Positions 54,712-63,000 of a stretch of 64,000 nt of DNA are shown in pieces (positions within the stretch are counted from its first letter, which is position 1; each line of letters starts with the position of its first letter). The DNA is from Methanobrevibacter millerae (lineage in GTDB: Archaea; Methanobacteriota; Methanobacteria; Methanobacteriales; Methanobacteriaceae). The position numbers were made by a program, and so were the translations under genes. The notes beneath the pieces were generated by a model. It saw only the letters and a list, made by a program, of their open reading frames with translations. It ran no database searches and was not told where the DNA came from. The stretch covers positions 310,001 through 374,000 of the forward strand of contig NZ_CP011266.1 in the NCBI RefSeq assembly GCF_001477655.1, written 5' to 3'.

Positions 54712-55116
54712 ATGAGCAGTAATTTGAATAGGAATCAGCATTCAGTATACATATTAACTTATCATTTAGTATTGGTGATTAAATATCGTAGAAAGGTAAT
54801 TAATGAAGATATATTCGATTCATTAATGGTTATTTTTGATAATATTGGTTTTAAATATGGTATTCAAGTTAAAGAAGCGAATTGGGAGGTTGATCATATT
54901 CATATTTTATTTGAAGCCAAACCAAGTACAAATTTGGTTAAATTCATTAATTCTTATAAAAGTGCAAGTAGCAGAATAATAAAGAAACAATATCCAGTTT
55001 TAAAAAAGAGTTTATGGAAAGGTGCATTTTGGAAAACAGGTTATTTTATTACAACAACTGGTGGAGCAAATATTGAAACAATCCGTCAGTATATTGAACG
55101 ACAACGAGAAAAATAA
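54712..55116 (+). CDS. tnpA: IS200/IS605 transposase TnpA (Y1 HUH endonuclease)
   Basis: 134 residues. The HUH metal-binding motif is DHIHILFE (~residues 63-70), and the catalytic tyrosine lies in the C-terminal helix IRQYIERQREK. SLWKGAFWKTGYFITTTG is the conserved core strand. It performs single-strand peel-and-paste transposition. It appears intact. Confidence 0.93.
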   Translation: MSSNLNRNQHSVYILTYHLVLVIKYRRKVINEDIFDSLMVIFDNIGFKYGIQVKEANWEVDHIHILFEAKPSTNLVKFINSYKSASSRIIKKQYPVLKKSLWKGAFWKTGYFITTTGGANIETIRQYIERQREK

Positions 55117-55208
55117 TATAATTAATCAATAATTTTCATTTGAAATGATTAGTTTTCAAATGCTCTCTCACTTTCTTTATATAGGTGTTGTTTTCTAATA
55201 TATTAAAC

Positions 55209-56477
55209 ATGTCAAGTCGTATTGATGAAAATAACTATCATGGGGGAGAACAAGATGTAACTGAAGCAATCAAGATTAGATTATATCCTACCGATGAGCA
55301 GAAAAAGATAATTAATCAAAATATTGGAAATAGGGGCTTTATTTGGAATAAAATGCTTGTAAAAATCAAATATGAAAATGTGAAACCAACACAGAAAACA
55401 TTAAACAATATCCTTAAAGAACTAAGAAGTGAATATCCGTTCCTTGAAAAAAGCGAATCCAGCAGCCGGCAACAGGTTTACCGGGATCTTATAAAAGCAT
55501 ATAATAAACATAAAAAAGAAGGTGCTGGATTTCCCAAGTTCAAATCAGAAAAAAATCCTAATATTTCATTTAGAATACAAGCCAACAACAATAACATCCA
55601 CTTAAATGAACGAAAAAACAGAATACAAATACCAAAAATTGGTAAAATCAAATTCAAAACCAGCAAAGAACATAAACAAAAAATACAGGAATCCAAAATC
55701 AACAACATAACAATCAAACACGAAAACGGCATATACACAGGAATAATAAACATCAACACAAATCATACTCCCTTGGAACACAGTTTTGAAGCAGTAGGCA
55801 TTGACATAGGCATCAGAAGACCATTAACCTGTAGCAACGGTTTAAAAATCGAAGAATTTGATTTAACACGAGAAGAAAAAAACGTTAAATATTATCAGCG
55901 TGAAATGAGCAAAAAACAACCGGGAAGCAAACGATATCGTATAGCTCAAAAAAGATACTGGAAAGCATTGAACAAGAAAATCAACAAGAAAAACGACCAA
56001 TATCACAAAATCACACACCATATAGTAAAAAACAATCAGGTAATAGCACTAGAAACACTAAACATAAAAGGATGGTTTAAAAATAAGCATTGGGCTCCAA
56101 AATTACAACGCATATCATTATACGAGATACTAAGACAATTAAAATACAAATCAGAGCGTAACAATCGTAAAATAATTCAAGTGGGAAGATTTTTCCCTTC
56201 AAGCCAAAAATGCAGCAACTGCGGATACCAATATCATGATTTAGGATTAAGTGAAGAAGAATGGATCTGTCCGGAATGTGGAAAACATCATGATAGAGAC
56301 TTAAACGCAAGTATTAATATAAAAAATGAAGGATTAAGATTAATCCGAGAAAAAATAATAAAGACAATTTCATATTGGGATTGTCATGGCCTGCGGTGCG
56401 CGGGTATCGGCTCGAAAGTATTAACATTCCACTCAACAAGGGGCATGTTAAAAAATCGAGAATCCCCAACTTCTTAA
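55209..56477 (+). CDS. tnpB: RNA-guided nuclease TnpB (OrfB)
   Basis: 422 residues. The RuvC acidic residues appear intact: GIDIGIRRPLTC (Asp, motif I), VIALETLNIKGW (Glu, motif II) and HHDRDLNASINI (Asp, motif III). The zinc ribbon CSNCGYQYHD / CPECGKHHDRD is complete. The N-terminal MSSRID... start has no strong ribosome-binding site. The frame opens eight codons earlier with TTG, but this ATG fits the family. The stop codon lies inside the right-end hairpin. TnpB uses a guide RNA overlapping the 3' end of its own gene plus the right end, so adjacent host sequence serves as guide. It appears functional. Confidence 0.93.
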   Translation: MSSRIDENNYHGGEQDVTEAIKIRLYPTDEQKKIINQNIGNRGFIWNKMLVKIKYENVKPTQKTLNNILKELRSEYPFLEKSESSSRQQVYRDLIKAYNKHKKEGAGFPKFKSEKNPNISFRIQANNNNIHLNERKNRIQIPKIGKIKFKTSKEHKQKIQESKINNITIKHENGIYTGIININTNHTPLEHSFEAVGIDIGIRRPLTCSNGLKIEEFDLTREEKNVKYYQREMSKKQPGSKRYRIAQKRYWKALNKKINKKNDQYHKITHHIVKNNQVIALETLNIKGWFKNKHWAPKLQRISLYEILRQLKYKSERNNRKIIQVGRFFPSSQKCSNCGYQYHDLGLSEEEWICPECGKHHDRDLNASINIKNEGLRLIREKIIKTISYWDCHGLRCAGIGSKVLTFHSTRGMLKNRESPTS

Positions 56478-56483
56478 AGTTGG
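56466..56483 (+). other. Right-end hairpin and putative omega-RNA (reRNA) 3' region
   Basis: The stem CCAACTT / AAGTTGG with a CTTA loop contains the tnpB stop. The conserved-looking GCGGAAGTTCAATC follows. A guide RNA would read through this and continue into flanking sequence from about 56497 onwards. Confidence 0.6.
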
Positions 56484-56566
56484 CGGAAGTTCAATCAATA
56501 AGTACTTGCGATATGAATTTTAATATTTCATAATATTTTTATGGAATGTCCATCATATTTTATATC

Positions 56567-58093
56567 ATGAAAAAAATCATTTTTGTCTTGACATTAATCA
56601 TGTTTTTATCAATAGCCGCTGTCAGTGCAGATGATTTAAATTGCACTGATGAATCTTTTGTTGACTTTGATGCTGCTGATGATTCGCTGCCGTCATTTGA
56701 TGATGAATCTGGAAATGGAAATATTCATCAAAAGGAAAATTATACTCCCTCTTCTAATTGGGAAAATAGTACTCCTTTTTACTATCATAATCAAAATATT
56801 GAGGACTGGTTTAGTGAAATCTATAACAAATACAAAAATGATGTCCTGGTTTTGGAAAATGGTAGTCTTCATTTAAGTGTTGAAGATTGGCCTGCTGATT
56901 ATTATGGCCCTGAGAATCCTCCTGTTATTCCGGATTATATTTTGAATGATCCAAGAATTTGGAATAGTTCTAATCTTTGGCCTGCTGATTATTATGATCC
57001 TGAGAATCCTCCTGTTATTCCGGATTATATTTTGAATGATCCAAGAATTTGGAATAGTTCTAATCCGTGCGCCAGGCCTGGAATGACTTTGAAGTTCATA
57101 CGGGCTGATGATTTGGTTAAATATTATGGCGAAGCGAAAAACTTTGATGTATGGGCTTTTGCTATTGATTCAGACTATGTGGTATTCACCATTAACAATC
57201 AGGAATATCGAAGGACCATTGTTAATGGTTCTGCTTCATTGCCGATTAATATGGGTCCTGGAATGTATAACATCACCTCCTCTTATCCAAGGGTAAATCA
57301 GTCCATTAAAAATACTATAACTGTACTTTCAACTATAGAATCAAATGACCTGGTCAAATATTATAAAAATGCAAGCCAATTTGAAGTCAGACTTCTTGAT
57401 AGCAATGGAAACCACACAAACTCATCCAAAAAGGTTACATTCAACATTAACGGAGTATTTTACACAAGACAAATCAATGATGATGGCATTGCCAGATTAA
57501 ACATCAATTTAAACCCTGGCCAATACATCATAACCACCAATAATCCTTTCACTGGTGAAAACAAATCAAATGTGGTGACTGTTCTTCCATACATTGAAAG
57601 CCATGACTTGGTAAAGTATTATATGAATGATTCTCAGTTTGTTGTTCGTATAACTGATGAAAAAGGAAACTATGTTGGTGCAGGCGAGGAAGTGACATTC
57701 AATATCAACGGTGTTTTCTATACCAGACATACCAACGCAACGGGTTATGTCAAATTGAATGTTAACTTAAATCCTGATGATTATATTATAACTACTCAAT
57801 ATGGAGGTTGCTCTGTAAGTAATAACATTAAGGTTTTATCTGTTTTAAATGCAAGTGACTTGGAAATGTCTTATCATGACGGATCTAAATTTACTGTTAA
57901 TTTGCTTGATAATGCAGGAAATCCTTATTCAAATCAAATTGTCACTTTCAACATTAATGGTGTGTTCTATAATCGCACAACTGATGCTTATGGTGATGCA
58001 AAACTTAATATTAACTTGCAGGCTGGGGAATACATAATAACTTCAAGTTATAATGGTTCAAACATAGCAAATACTATAATAATTTATGCTTAG
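56567..58093 (+). CDS. Short adhesin-like secreted protein
   Basis: 508 residues with a signal peptide (MKKIIFVLTLIMFLSIAAVSA) cut near residue 21. Residues ~25-105 are acidic and Ser/Asn-rich. Residues ~108-167 are two copies of a 30-residue unit with WPADYYxPENPPVIPDYIL. The rest is about five ~85-residue modules, the last four with the FNINGVFYxRxT and LNINLxxGxYIIT signature shared with the giant adhesins. It is in effect an N-terminal cap directly on the common C-terminal module array, without beta-helix or Ig region. I start at the ATG beginning MKKII, not the earlier one at 56546. An IS605 element sits directly upstream and may have replaced its promoter. Confidence 0.85.
   Translation: MKKIIFVLTLIMFLSIAAVSADDLNCTDESFVDFDAADDSLPSFDDESGNGNIHQKENYTPSSNWENSTPFYYHNQNIEDWFSEIYNKYKNDVLVLENGSLHLSVEDWPADYYGPENPPVIPDYILNDPRIWNSSNLWPADYYDPENPPVIPDYILNDPRIWNSSNPCARPGMTLKFIRADDLVKYYGEAKNFDVWAFAIDSDYVVFTINNQEYRRTIVNGSASLPINMGPGMYNITSSYPRVNQSIKNTITVLSTIESNDLVKYYKNASQFEVRLLDSNGNHTNSSKKVTFNINGVFYTRQINDDGIARLNINLNPGQYIITTNNPFTGENKSNVVTVLPYIESHDLVKYYMNDSQFVVRITDEKGNYVGAGEEVTFNINGVFYTRHTNATGYVKLNVNLNPDDYIITTQYGGCSVSNNIKVLSVLNASDLEMSYHDGSKFTVNLLDNAGNPYSNQIVTFNINGVFYNRTTDAYGDAKLNINLQAGEYIITSSYNGSNIANTIIIYA
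56888..57067 (+). repeat. Two tandem 90-bp units in the short adhesin
   Basis: Units start at 56888 and 56978 and differ by only a few bases. They encode the WPADYYxPENPPVIPDYIL segment twice. Confidence 0.9.
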
Positions 58094-58131
58094 TGGATGG
58101 ATAATATTCATTCACTCTTTTTTTATTTTTC
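58093..58131 (+). terminator. Terminator of the short adhesin
   Basis: A 10-bp stem GTGGATGGAT / ATTCATTCAC (two G-U pairs) with an AAT loop, then TCTTTTTTTATTTTT. Confidence 0.75.
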
Positions 58132-58150
58132 CTGTTAAAATACATTAAAG

Positions 58151-58261
58151 CATAAAATAAGTAATTTAAGGAATTTAAAAATACTTAATCATCAACCATA
58201 TTAATGAATTCATTATTCATTTGGCACTGTCAAATAAATAGTTATATAAAATATCAGTTTA
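58151..58261 (+). repeat. ~110-bp direct repeat bracketing the second ATPase, left copy
   Basis: It matches 59737-59845 with scattered substitutions and short gaps, sharing blocks such as CATAAAATAAGTAATTTAA and ATGAATTCATTATTCATTTG. The copies face the same way, with the ATPase gene alone between them. Confidence 0.85.
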
Positions 58262-58377
58262 TGAACTTAGGTGTATGGTGAAAATGGAATATAAAAGACT
58301 CTAATTGTGATAAGTTTGTTAGTTTGACGGTTTTATATTTTGTTTGGCTCATTTTGAAACCAAAGAAGATGTGGGAT

Positions 58378-59559
58378 TTATAATGGATAAATTCCATATA
58401 CTTCTTTTTCATAGTTTAACCATGTTTTAAGCATTTCATCTTCGATTGAATATTTTTTGTTTCTGTAACTTATTATTCCTTTATCTTTGAGGCTTGTTAG
58501 ATATTTATTAAATGTTCCTCTTGAAATATTTGTTTTTTTTAGTAATTCGCTCCAGGTTAGTGAATCTTCTTCAACTAATTGTTCGACTATGTTTTTTTCG
58601 TTGTTGTTTAAGCTGCTCCAAATTTTTATCCACATTATTAGGATTTGTTCCATGTTTGTGAAAAATGTTTTTTTAACTATTTCTGGTGTGTATATTTGAT
58701 TGCTGTCCATTACATTGTAAAAACTGTTTATATATAATGGTATTCCTCTTGTGCATTTGTAAAATCTTTCGAATCCTTCTTCTGTGAATTTTATTTCGCT
58801 CATTTTGTCTTTAAAGTATGCTTTTGTTTCTTCTTTACTGAATGGATTAATTGTTATTTGTTGTAATCTTCCACCAAATGCTCCGCTTTCACCATTTAAT
58901 TCGTTTATAATATCTGAACTTCTTGATATTGATCCGGTAAATATGTAGCTCACATTATGTTGTGTTTGGTTGTAACTTCGAATTAACCAAAAGAATTTGT
59001 CAAGATGATTTATTTTTCTTAACATTTGGAATTCATCTATGATTATTACGAATCCATTTAATTCATCCAGTTCATCTACTATTTTTTGAGGAAACTCCAT
59101 TACAAATTGACTTAATTTTCCGTAGTTGGTTTCAGTTTTAGGTATGGGCATGTCTAGTATGGTGGTTATGTCATGGAAATCATATTTTTTGAGTTTTAGG
59201 TTATTAATTAATTCAGTTATTTTTGCTTTGTACTTATTTTTGTAGTTATTTGCTTGTATGTTTTGATTCATTTCTTTTAATAGTTCTATAAGCACTGTTT
59301 CTATTGTTAATTCTTCCTTTGTTCGTGCATAAAGTTTTGCGATATCAATGTATGTGCATATTATATTGGGTTCTATTTCGGTCATTATTTTTTTTAGAAG
59401 ATAGGTTTTTCCTACTCCCCTGTATCCGGTTAATAATATCTGTTGGGGTAAGGAGTAATTTAGGGAATCTATTTGGTATTTGAGTTTTTTGATATCTTCT
59501 TTTCTGTTGTAGAAATATTCATCTAAATTGTTGTGTAAAAATAATGGTTTTGAATTCAT
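58378..59559 (-). CDS. Archaeal AAA ATPase (ATPase_2-like) with winged-helix C-terminus
   Basis: 393 residues. Walker A TGYRGVGKTYLLKK lies near residue 45, Walker B FVIIIDEFQMLRKI near 175, and sensor 1 SYIFTGSISRSS near 205. The C-terminal ~80 residues are a winged helix (LTWSELLKKTNISRGTFNKY). This is the ATPase_2 (PF01637) family common in archaea, distantly related to Orc/Cdc6-type STAND ATPases; its roles are poorly known. The start has GGTGA. It sits alone between two adhesin genes on the opposite strand and is bracketed by a ~110-bp direct repeat. Confidence 0.85.
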   Translation of the reverse strand: MNSKPLFLHNNLDEYFYNRKEDIKKLKYQIDSLNYSLPQQILLTGYRGVGKTYLLKKIMTEIEPNIICTYIDIAKLYARTKEELTIETVLIELLKEMNQNIQANNYKNKYKAKITELINNLKLKKYDFHDITTILDMPIPKTETNYGKLSQFVMEFPQKIVDELDELNGFVIIIDEFQMLRKINHLDKFFWLIRSYNQTQHNVSYIFTGSISRSSDIINELNGESGAFGGRLQQITINPFSKEETKAYFKDKMSEIKFTEEGFERFYKCTRGIPLYINSFYNVMDSNQIYTPEIVKKTFFTNMEQILIMWIKIWSSLNNNEKNIVEQLVEEDSLTWSELLKKTNISRGTFNKYLTSLKDKGIISYRNKKYSIEDEMLKTWLNYEKEVYGIYPL

Positions 59560-60002
59560 TTAATTCACCTATTAGTTTATTTATTTATACTAGTATATTA
59601 AATTATACTTTATTATATAGTATAAAAAATTATACTTATCTGGTGGAGTATAAAGATTTATACTTGTTAATTTTTTCATCAAAATATTAATCATCAACCA
59701 ACGCCTTTTTTTATTTTTCATTAAAACTCTTTAAATCATAAAATAAGTAATTTAATGAATTTAAAAAATTTAATCATCAACCATATTGATGAATTCATTA
59801 TTCATTTGTCACTGTCAAATCAATGGGTATATAAATATCAGTTTATCTGCCCCCGTTCTTCAAAATCGTTATATATTTATATATTGGTGGATAGACTTTT
59901 AGTCATGTTTTAGAAGTTTTAAACAAAGGACATGTATTTTTATGATTGTTTGAATGAAATAAAACATTTTTATTATACAATTTTCAGGAGTTCGGGGAGA
60001 AA
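59560..60002 (+). promoter_or_regulatory. Upstream region of the last adhesin, with right direct repeat
   Basis: 440 bp without a gene. It holds divergent AT-rich sequence for the ATPase promoter, the right direct-repeat copy (59737-59845), a TATA-like tract TTATATATTTATATATTGG at 59869-59887, and a leader of ~100 nt ending in a GGGGAG ribosome-binding site 4 nt before the ATG at 60003. Confidence 0.5.
59737..59845 (+). repeat. ~110-bp direct repeat bracketing the second ATPase, right copy
   Basis: Counterpart of 58151-58261. Similarity extends weakly upstream into the preceding TTATTTTTC and TTAAA-containing stretch. Confidence 0.85.
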
Positions 60003-63000
60003 ATGAAATACAAGAAAATAATGTTCATGCTGGTGCTTGCTGTTTTTCTATTAAGTATAACTTGTGTTAGTGCAAGTGAAATAGATGATACTTTAGCAAG
60101 TGAGGATACAAATACTATTGGGTTATCCGTTGATAAGGATATTATTGAGGATAATCTGCAAACAAGTGAAGAAAACGATGAATTGGCTTCAACTGATTAT
60201 GATGAGGCTATTGCGCAAACTGATACTGAGGTATTGGGTGCGGATTCAGCTACATATTTTGATTTGGCTGAAGAAATTGGCCAGCCAGGAAACATTAATT
60301 TAATCCATAAAAACTATACTTACGATGGGGGTGAACCCATTACTATCCTTGAGGACAATAAAGTCATTGATGGTAACGGTGCAGTCATTGACATGAACGG
60401 ATCAACAATCAGGGCATTTTATATTAGTGGTTCAGGCGTAACAATTAAAAACCTAACCATTAAAAATGTTAATTCTGATGGTGGTGGAGGAGCAATTTAC
60501 TTTTATAGTACTGGTACTGTGACAAATTGTAATTTTACTGATAACATTGCTTCAATTGGTGGTGCCATCACGATGTATTCTGGTACTGTGACAAATTGTA
60601 ATTTTACTGGCAACACTGCAACTGTAAATGGTGGTGCAGTTTACTTCAACAGTACTGGTAATGTGACAAATTGTAATTTTACTGGCAACACTGCAACTGT
60701 AAATGGTAGTGCTGTTTTCTTCTACAGTACTGGTAATGTGACAAATTGTAATTTTACTAACAACACTGCAAATAGAGATGGTGGTGCAGTTTACTTCAAT
60801 AGCAATGGTGAAGTGACAAATTGTAATTTTACTGGCAACACTGCAAATAGAGATGGTGGTGCTGTTTACTTCAATAGCAATGGTGAAGTGACAAATTGTA
60901 ATTTTACTAACAACAAAGCAACTGGAACTGGCACTTATGATGGTGGTGGTGCAGTTCACCTCCAAGGTACTGGTACTGTGACAAATTGTAATTTTACTAA
61001 CAACACTGCAAATAGAGAGGGTGGTGCAGTTTACTTCTTTAATCAAGGTACTGTGTCAAATTGTAATTTTACTGGCAACACTGCAAATAGATATGGTGGT
61101 GCAGTTTACTTCCAGAGTACTAGTACTGTGGCAAATTGTAATTTTACTGGCAACACTGCAACTGGAGATGGTGGTGCTGTTTTCTTTAATGGTAAGGGTG
61201 ATGTGGCAAATTGTAATTTTACTAACAACAAAGCAACTGGAGATGGTGGTGCTGTTTTCTTTAATGGTAAGGGTGATGTGACAAATTGTAATTTTACTAA
61301 CAACAAAGCAACTGGTACTGACTCTCGGGGTGGTGCTATCACGATGTCTTTTGGTACTGTGACAAATTGTAATTTTACTAACAACACCGCAACATCTAAT
61401 GGTGGTGCAATTATTAGTGGCACAGGTACTGTGGCAAATTGTAATTTTGTTAATAACTCTGCAACTGGTGAAGGCAGTTGGGGTGGTGCCATCAGGATGT
61501 ATTCTGGTACTGTGACAAATTGTAATTTTACTGGCAACACTGCTGGTGAGGGTGGTGCAGTTTACTTCTTTAATACGGGTAGTGTGTCAAATTGTAATTT
61601 TACTGACAACTCTGCTTATCGTGGAGGTGCAGTTTACTTTAATGAGACTGGTACTGTGTCAAATTGTAATTTTACTGACAACTCTGCTTATCGTGGAGGT
61701 GCAGTTTACTTCCAGAGTACTGGTAATGTGACAAATTGTAATTTTACTAACAACACTGCAACTGGAGATGGTGGTGCAGTTTACTTTAATGAGACTGGTA
61801 CTGTGACAAATTGTAATTTTACTGGCAACACTGCAACCTATAAGGGTGGTGCAGTTTACTTCACTAGTACTGGTAATGTGACAAATTGTAATTTTACTAA
61901 CAACACTGCAAATGATGATGGTGGTGCAGTTTACTTTAATGATAATGGTGATGTGACAAATTGTAATTTTATTAATAATACTGCTTCCAGTCATGGAGGT
62001 GCTATTTGGATATCTTCCGGCCGTGTAGAAAATTGTAATTTTACTGATAACAGAGCAACAGGTGACGGGGGCGCAATTAGGTTCAGTTCTTCAAGCAGTA
62101 CTGTGTCAAATTGTAATTTTACTCATAACTCTGCTAATCATGGTAGTGCCGTTTACTTTGACAATTCAGGCCGTATTGAGAATTGTAATCTTTTTAATAA
62201 CAGTGCAACAAGAACTGGAGGGGCAATTTACTTTAGGGGCAGTAATGCTTTTGTGACAAATTGTAATCTTGTTGACAACAGGGCAATTGGTAGTGATGGT
62301 GGTGGTGCTATCTGGATGAATTCAGGAAAAATAGTAAATTGTAATTTTACCAACAACAATGCTTTTGGTGATGATGGTGGTGCTGTTGTGTTGTTTGCTG
62401 GTGATGTTGAAAATTGTAATTTTATCAACAACCAAGCAATCAACGGCAATGGTGGTGCTATCTGGATGTCAACTGGCAGTGTAACAAATTCTAATTTTGT
62501 TAACCATAATGCTAGCTATAATGGTGGTGCTATCTGGATGGGTTCTGGTAAAATAGACAATTGTAATTTTACAGGCAATAATGCGACTGCCGGTTCTGCA
62601 ATTTTCATATACAGTACATCAGACTCTAAAAATGTTTCCAATTCCTGTTTTTTAAACAATAGAGCAAATGCAGAAAATCTAGATGTTACTATAAATGAAA
62701 ATAATATCATTACAATTACTTTCACAGGTAATGATAATCTTTTAAATGCAATTTATTCTAATGGAGATGTTGATTTTTCCAATGTGACTTATTGGGGAGC
62801 GAATAGAATTGCAAACACTGATGATTCTCCTGTAGTCAGGTCCAAAAATGAAGCCGGTCAAAACATCACTGTGGTTGGAGTTGTCAATGGCAATATCATG
62901 AATATAACTAAAGTCACAGATTCAGATGGTAAATTTGTTCTAGAAGATATTGTTGGTGATTATTGCATTATTGTTCGCCATAATACAGATTCTTACTATA

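Larger units (their letters stand above)
54608..56500 (+). mobile_element. Complete IS200/IS605-family element (tnpA + tnpB)
   Basis: It consists of a left-end hairpin (54620-54642), tnpA, tnpB in the same direction, and a right-end hairpin (56466-56483). There are no terminal inverted repeats, as expected. The two hairpins share the stem core CCA(C)AACTT / AAGTT(GT)GG. The outer boundaries are approximate. The right end lies ~65 bp before an adhesin start codon. Confidence 0.85.

Noticed and set aside
60480-62600. CRISPR-like or non-coding repeat array
   Set aside because: Repeats are codon-phased and encode beta-helix rungs of an open frame starting at 60003.
60552-62725. Minus-strand and shifted frames over the last adhesin
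   Set aside because: They are repeat-driven shadows; the sense frame with signal peptide explains the region.
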